The notes beneath the pieces are model-generated. The model saw only the letters and a list, made by a program, of their open reading frames with translations, searched no databases and was not told the DNA's origin. The translations under genes and the position numbers were made by a program. Shown one piece after another: positions 60,180-64,000 of a DNA stretch of 64,000 bases. The stretch comes from JBEKCD01 sp050015055. GTDB taxonomy: Archaea > Thermoproteota > Bathyarchaeia > Bathyarchaeales > Bathycorpusculaceae. The DNA lies in contig JBEKCD010000005.1 of NCBI GenBank assembly GCA_050015055.1, forward strand, positions 191,115 through 255,114. The letters are read 5' to 3'. How positions within the stretch are numbered: the stretch's first letter is position 1; every line of letters begins with the position of its first letter.

Positions 60180-60413
60180 GTCAGACCCTGAGAAGCGTAA
60201 GCATGCCAGAATTTAACAGTTATCTGCATCTCTCCATAACGGAGCGTGGCCATTTTGCTGAGTTGAGGCAGGAATTGTGCTAGCGTGCTATATGAATTCG
60301 AAATAGAGTTTATATCCTGAATTAGCTCATGTTCAAGTTGATGTTGGCTAATAGAAAGTGTGCGGAGTAATGTCTCGGCGTCTGAAATGTTGAGTCAAGG
60401 TTGGTGATCATGG
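60180..60413. other. Intergenic region upstream of pyrE and the zinc-ribbon gene
   Basis: The 234 bases between divergent genes hold TTTATATCC near 60309 as a TATA box candidate for the plus-strand gene and AACAGTTATC near 60216. No gene is seen. Confidence 0.4.
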
Positions 60414-61013
60414 GTGACTGTGCATAAGCGGGGGAGGAGTCGGAAACACAGTTGGATTGAATTCCAGAACATTGAGTATGATAACTCGCCTGAAGCTCAA
60501 TACTTGAGATGGGCAAGTGTTAACAATCCAGCATTGGCTGAATGTGCACATTCCGGCTGCCCACGATGCGGAGAAAAAACTTTCAGACTCAGACACGACA
60601 AGAAGTTTGAGAACATACGGTTCTATTGTCCAGACTGTGGCTTCGAAACTTCATTCCATATAATACGCCCCAAGAGGAGTTTGCGTTCGATTGAAGTTTA
60701 TGATACGCGAGGCATTCTGGTTGGTGTGAAAAATGTTGATGACTATCACGAAAAGACAAGTCGAGAGAACGCTGATTCGAGGGTGATGATTGCAGAGCGA
60801 AAACTGGACTTGGGCGGAGAATGGTTCGACGGCGTTTCAGGCACTCACTCGCAATCTCGATATCTGACTCGCGAGGAAATCCTGAAACGAATCGAGAACC
60901 GCAGAATGAGGCGGCTCATGCAGGCTGCTCTTGAGGAGATTGAACGTGAAGAACAGGAAGACCGTGTTTTAGCCTTCAAAGCCGACATTTCAAGGAAACG
61001 ATATGCTGACTGA
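60414..61013 (+). CDS. Zinc-ribbon protein with charged helical tail
   Basis: The 199-residue protein has a C-x2-C...C-x2-C ribbon at about residues 49-75, CPRCGEKTFRLRHDKKFENI and YCPDCGFETSFHI, preceded by a basic N-terminus (KRGRSRKHSWIEFQNIE). The C-terminal half is charged and helical (REEILKRIENRRMRRLMQAA, LEEIEREEQEDRV). This suggests a nucleic-acid-associated or ribosome-associated protein. I do not recognise the family. The GTG start is provisional. Confidence 0.6.
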   Translation: MTVHKRGRSRKHSWIEFQNIEYDNSPEAQYLRWASVNNPALAECAHSGCPRCGEKTFRLRHDKKFENIRFYCPDCGFETSFHIIRPKRSLRSIEVYDTRGILVGVKNVDDYHEKTSRENADSRVMIAERKLDLGGEWFDGVSGTHSQSRYLTREEILKRIENRRMRRLMQAALEEIEREEQEDRVLAFKADISRKRYAD

Positions 61014-61547
61014 TTTTCTGTAATATAGTATGAGGAAGAGCAAAGAGGCAGTATCTCTTTTTCTTGGGATTGACAGTTTGCAGCGCGGACGCTGACCGTT
61101 TCAGATCAGTTCAATGACGGGGAAGCAAATGCGCCATTTGAGGGAGCGTCATTACGAGAGTCTCTCCTCTGCTTGGCTATGTCGATTGTGATGGCAAAGT
61201 CGGAGTTTAAGACCTTGTCTTGTGGCGTCTGCTTATGGGTCGCATCCTGATGAACCTTGGTGGAATGACAGCGCAAACTTGGCTGCTCCTTGGGACAACA
61301 TGGGTCTCACAGTTTTGGTCACTATTGTCAGTTCGCTTCGGACAAAATGTGCCATAGCCATGCTAACATGAGAAACAGCTTTCGCCAAGAGAAGAGCAGA
61401 CGAACCGAAAAAGACATAAATACTTTCCCGTCTTCTGTGTTAAAGCACATAAAAAAACGGGTGAAACATCAAGCTAAGTGCTGCCTTTTGAGGTAGCATT
61501 AATGATTTGTTGTTCTCATTCCCAGAAGACACGAAGCCGGGAAACCA
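61014..61547 (+). other. Gene-free region before the ribosomal protein operon
   Basis: The 534 bases have no intact gene. A frame from 61114 to 61371 is interrupted by one TGA (61189-61191), with MTGKQMRHLRERHYE before it and CLVASAYGSHPDEPWWND after; it may be a decayed gene or chance. A TATA-like CATAAATAC lies near 61412-61420 and a hairpin near 61480 precedes uL3. Confidence 0.4.
61477..61500 (+). promoter_or_regulatory. Hairpin in the leader of the uL3-uL4 operon
   Basis: AGTGCTGCC and GGTAGCATT pair over nine base pairs around a TTTTGA loop, 48 bases before the uL3 start and downstream of the likely TATA box. It could be a ribosomal protein binding site that controls the operon. No experimental homologue is known to me for this leader. 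Confidence 0.35.
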
Positions 61548-62561
61548 ATGGGTCACAGGAAAACGCACGCTCCAAGACATGGTTCGCTTGCCTATTTGCC
61601 TAGGAAACGCGCTGAGCATTTATTGGCTAGAATAAACTTTTGGCCGGTGATAGAGGCGGAGACGCCGAGACTTCTGGGTTTCATAGCCTACAAGGCTGGA
61701 ATGACTCATGTGTTCGCGATAGAGGACAGGAAGCGTTCACCCGACTTTGGGAAGGAAGTCATTCGTGCGGCCACGGTTCTGGAAACGCCGCCACTTCTCA
61801 TATGTGCCATAAGAGCGTACACCCGAAACGTTGACGGTTTGCGCACTCTCACCGAGGCATGGATTGAAGATCCGCCTGAAAGTCTCGAACGGGTGTTCAC
61901 GTTGCCGGAGAACTTCAAGGCTGAGGAAGGGCTGAAGAGGATTGAACAAGACTTGGCCAAAGTGGCGAAGATCCGCGTTATCGCCGTCACTCAGCCACAG
62001 GAGACTAGTCTTTCAAGGAAGAAGCCTGACATCGCGGAGATCGAGTTGGGCGGAGGAACGGTTCAGCAGCAGTTCGAGTTTGCGAAGAACCTCATGGGCA
62101 AGACTGTTACCACTGCGGAGATTTTCAAGGAAGGTCAATACGTGGACGTGGCTTCGGTGTCCACTGGGAAAGGCTGGCAGGGTCCGGTGAAGCGTTGGGG
62201 CGTCACGATACTTCAGGCAAAAGGAAGAAAAACCAAGAGGGGCGTTGCAACGCTGGGCCCGTGGAACCCGCACCACGTGATGTACAGTGTCGCAAGAGCT
62301 GGACAGATGGGTTATCACCAGAGAACGGAGTACAACAAGCGCATCCTCAAGATTGGCAAGGACGGAAAAGAAGTAACGCCGAAGGGCGGTTTTCTAAGGT
62401 ATGGTTTTGTCCGCGGATCGTACGTTATACTTGCGGGAAGCATAGCGGGCACTGAGAAACGTGCGATACGACTGCGCTTTCCGGCTCGTCCACCGAGAAA
62501 CGTCGCTGAAGAGCCGCCGCAAATCACTCATGTTTCACTCGAGTCGCCACAAGGAAGATGA
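61548..62561 (+). CDS. rpl3: Ribosomal protein uL3
   Basis: The 337-residue archaeal L3 begins GHRKTHAPRHGSLAYLPRKR, has the core FIAYKAGMTHVFAIEDRKRS, and KGWQGPVKRWGVTILQAKGR with TLGPWNPHHVMYSVARAGQM, the loop near the peptidyl transferase centre. It is an early-assembly 50S protein. ATG at 61548 has CGGGAAACC upstream. It starts the conserved uL3-uL4-uL23-uL2 cluster. Confidence 0.96.
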   Translation: MGHRKTHAPRHGSLAYLPRKRAEHLLARINFWPVIEAETPRLLGFIAYKAGMTHVFAIEDRKRSPDFGKEVIRAATVLETPPLLICAIRAYTRNVDGLRTLTEAWIEDPPESLERVFTLPENFKAEEGLKRIEQDLAKVAKIRVIAVTQPQETSLSRKKPDIAEIELGGGTVQQQFEFAKNLMGKTVTTAEIFKEGQYVDVASVSTGKGWQGPVKRWGVTILQAKGRKTKRGVATLGPWNPHHVMYSVARAGQMGYHQRTEYNKRILKIGKDGKEVTPKGGFLRYGFVRGSYVILAGSIAGTEKRAIRLRFPARPPRNVAEEPPQITHVSLESPQGR

Positions 62562-62574
62562 ACGGTGAGAGCTG

Positions 62575-63366
62575 ATGGTGAAAAGAGTGGCGAAGGTTCT
62601 GAACCTCGAAGGAAAAGCATCCGGAAAAGTTGAGCTTCCGCCGGTTTTTGCAACGCCGTTGAGGCCTGACGTCATAAAACGAGCCGTTCTGGCTTTGCAG
62701 TCGAACAGGATCCAACGGCAGGGTAGGGACCCTATGGCTGGGAAAAGAACGTCGGCAGAATCACGCGGCACGGGTGGGGGTATCGCTCGTCTTCCACGAC
62801 GCAAAGGCCCAGGGGGAGAGGCAGCTTTCGCTCCGGGAACCGTCAGCGGGAGGCAAGCTCATCCGCCGCACTCAGAGAAGAACATTGTCAAGAAGATCCC
62901 GAAAAAGGAAAAGCGGTTGGCTTTGTTTTCAGCTATAGCTGCAACAGCGTCGAAAGAGGTTGTTGCTTCACGGGGTCACCACGTTGAGGATGTTGCAGAG
63001 ATCCCGTTGGTGGTGACCAGCGATTTTGAGAGCCTCACCAAGACCAAGGAAGCAGAGGAAGCTCTGATACACTTAGGCATCTTGTCCGAGATCTTCAGGG
63101 CAAGGGAGGGCACGAGAGTCCGTGCTGGAAGAGGCAAGAGCAGAGGGAGGAAAATGAAGAGGACTGTCGGACCTCTCGTGGTGGTGGCTGAGAACAAGGG
63201 GATAGTTGAGGCCGCAAGGAACGTCCCTGGTGTGGACGTTGTGACGGTTGCTGATCTGAACGTTGAACTGCTTGCTCCGGGCACGCATGCTGGAAGGTTA
63301 ACAGTGTGGACGAGAAGTGCGATTGAGAGACTGGGCGAGCTTTACGGTAAAGGAGAACAGAAATAA
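62575..63366 (+). CDS. rpl4: Ribosomal protein uL4
   Basis: The 263-residue uL4 has RPDVIKRAVLALQSNRIQRQ, GTGGGIARLPRRKGPGGEAA in the loop that lines the exit tunnel, and PLVVVAENKGIVEAARNVPG, DVVTVADLNVELLAPGTHAG at the C-terminus. In bacteria L4 also represses its own operon by leader binding. It starts 13 bases after uL3 and its stop is shared with the uL23 start (TAATG). Confidence 0.95.
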   Translation: MVKRVAKVLNLEGKASGKVELPPVFATPLRPDVIKRAVLALQSNRIQRQGRDPMAGKRTSAESRGTGGGIARLPRRKGPGGEAAFAPGTVSGRQAHPPHSEKNIVKKIPKKEKRLALFSAIAATASKEVVASRGHHVEDVAEIPLVVTSDFESLTKTKEAEEALIHLGILSEIFRAREGTRVRAGRGKSRGRKMKRTVGPLVVVAENKGIVEAARNVPGVDVVTVADLNVELLAPGTHAGRLTVWTRSAIERLGELYGKGEQK

Positions 63367-63626
63367 TGGATCCGTATGAAGTTGTGCTCTACCCGTTGAT
63401 GACTGAGTCGGCGAGTCTGATGGTTGAGAAAGAGAACAAGCTGACCTTCGCGGTCAATTTGAAAGCGAATAAAGCCGATGTTAAAAGAGCTGTTGAAGAA
63501 CTGTACGAAGTGAAGGTTGAAAGCGTCAATACTCAGGTAACTCCAACTGGAGAAAAGAAGGCCTTCGTTAAGCTTCACCCAGACTACCGAGCGGCTGACG
63601 TGGCGATTAAGCTTGGAATACTCTAA
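63366..63626 (+). CDS. rpl23: Ribosomal protein uL23
   Basis: The 86-residue protein has PYEVVLYPLMTESASLMVEK, NKLTFAVNLKANKADVKRAV and KVESVNTQVTPTGEKKAFVK. uL23 sits at the tunnel exit and binds SRP, chaperones and the translocon. The ATG overlaps the stop of uL4 by one base, a coupling junction. Confidence 0.95.
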   Translation: MDPYEVVLYPLMTESASLMVEKENKLTFAVNLKANKADVKRAVEELYEVKVESVNTQVTPTGEKKAFVKLHPDYRAADVAIKLGIL

Positions 63627-63647
63627 CCTTGCATGGCGGGTTGACTG

Positions 63648-64000
63648 ATGGGAAAGAGAATTCGTGTTCAAAGACGCGGGCGCGGTGCTCCCACGTTCCG
63701 CGCTTCAACTCACAAGAGAGTTGCCCCGGCGAGATACCCTTCAAAAATCGGACCGAAGGAAAACTTTGAAGTAGCAATCAAAGGCGTGATTGAAGAGCTT
63801 GTGCATGATCCGGGAAGGGGCGCACCTCTTGCTCTAATAAGGTTCGAGAACGGCGAAACATGTTACACCGTCGTTCCTGAGGGGGTTTACACAGGCTTAC
63901 AAATCCAGATTGGCGGAAGAGCCCCTGTTGACGTTGGCAACATCCTTCCGGTTGGAAAAGTGCCGGAGGGCACCATGATATGCAACATTGAACTGCGCCC
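63648..64000 (+). CDS. rpl2: Ribosomal protein uL2, N-terminal part
   Basis: An ATG at 63648 opens a frame to the window end (117 residues): MGKRIRVQRRGRGAPTFRAS, HKRVAPARYPSKIGPKENFE, then IEELVHDPGRGAPLALIRFE, typical of archaeal L2. uL2 is required for peptidyl transfer and subunit association. The rest of the gene is outside the window. It lies 21 bases after uL23. Confidence 0.92.
   Translation, partial: MGKRIRVQRRGRGAPTFRASTHKRVAPARYPSKIGPKENFEVAIKGVIEELVHDPGRGAPLALIRFENGETCYTVVPEGVYTGLQIQIGGRAPVDVGNILPVGKVPEGTMICNIELR

Noticed and set aside
61290..61496. A 68-codon plus-strand frame before uL3
   Set aside because: It overlaps the probable promoter and leader hairpin of the ribosomal operon and shows no family resemblance.

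Overview
The window is a stretch of archaeal chromosome. It carries both subunits of the archaeal replicative polymerase PolD, an Orc1/Cdc6 initiator next to a probable origin, Alba, Sec61-beta, aIF5A, geranylgeranylglyceryl phosphate synthase, Nob1, an Elf1-type zinc ribbon, a PorGDAB pyruvate synthase and the start of a uL3-uL4-uL23-uL2 ribosomal operon. Alba and Elf1 together with PolD, frequent TTG/GTG starts, and genes preceded by a TATA box with little or no leader suggest a TACK-group lineage, most likely a Bathyarchaeia-like organism. That placement is inference; no rRNA gene is present.

Layout. 0-5 kb is an accessory region: a partial aIF5A, a HIT protein, an orphan cyclase-like protein and a three-gene minus-strand cassette whose products all seem to end in winged helices. 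The largest also has a HEPN-like R-x5-H motif. GCGCGC palindromes are dense between these genes. 5-9.7 kb holds NAD kinase, Nob1, a PK-C-like protein, a methyltransferase, a GNAT and a class III aminotransferase. 10-12.5 kb encodes a large secreted solute-binding protein with dockerin-like repeats. 12.8-18.1 kb has Alba, porGDAB and a DUF2070 membrane protein. 18.3-28.9 kb has an Sm-like protein, Sec61-beta, SHMT, a MazG-like protein, PolD large subunit, GGGP synthase, Elf1, NAD synthetase with an adjacent nitrilase, and an aminotransferase.

29-38.5 kb is a replication locus: a repeat-rich operator region before a membrane-anchored winged-helix protein, an origin with three ORB-like elements, orc1/cdc6, the PolD small subunit, an AbrB-PhoU regulator and a long bactofilin-like beta-solenoid. 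38.5-44 kb begins with uridine phosphorylase and an intron-containing tRNA-Ser(CGA). The 3' end of that tRNA and its flank are repeated 1.0 kb downstream and, more weakly, 4.4 kb downstream. These copies bracket a decaying epimerase gene and a metal-resistance module (P1B ATPase, separate metal-binding domain, CadC/ArsR-like regulator, ArsC-like reductase), which looks like a small tRNA-associated island.

44-57 kb holds an ABC exporter, a molybdopterin oxidoreductase, a zincin, a nitroreductase, a MgtE-type transporter with two PhoU-TrkA_C partners, a zinc-ribbon protein and S-adenosylhomocysteinase. It is flanked by two intergenic arrays of one degenerate ~75-95 bp repeat in opposite orientations. 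The arrays and the three-gene winged-helix cassette are the least explained features here. 57-61 kb has a phosphotransferase, a DUF123-APS kinase fusion coupled to a tiny ORF, pyrE and a zinc-ribbon protein. The ribosomal operon runs off the right edge.
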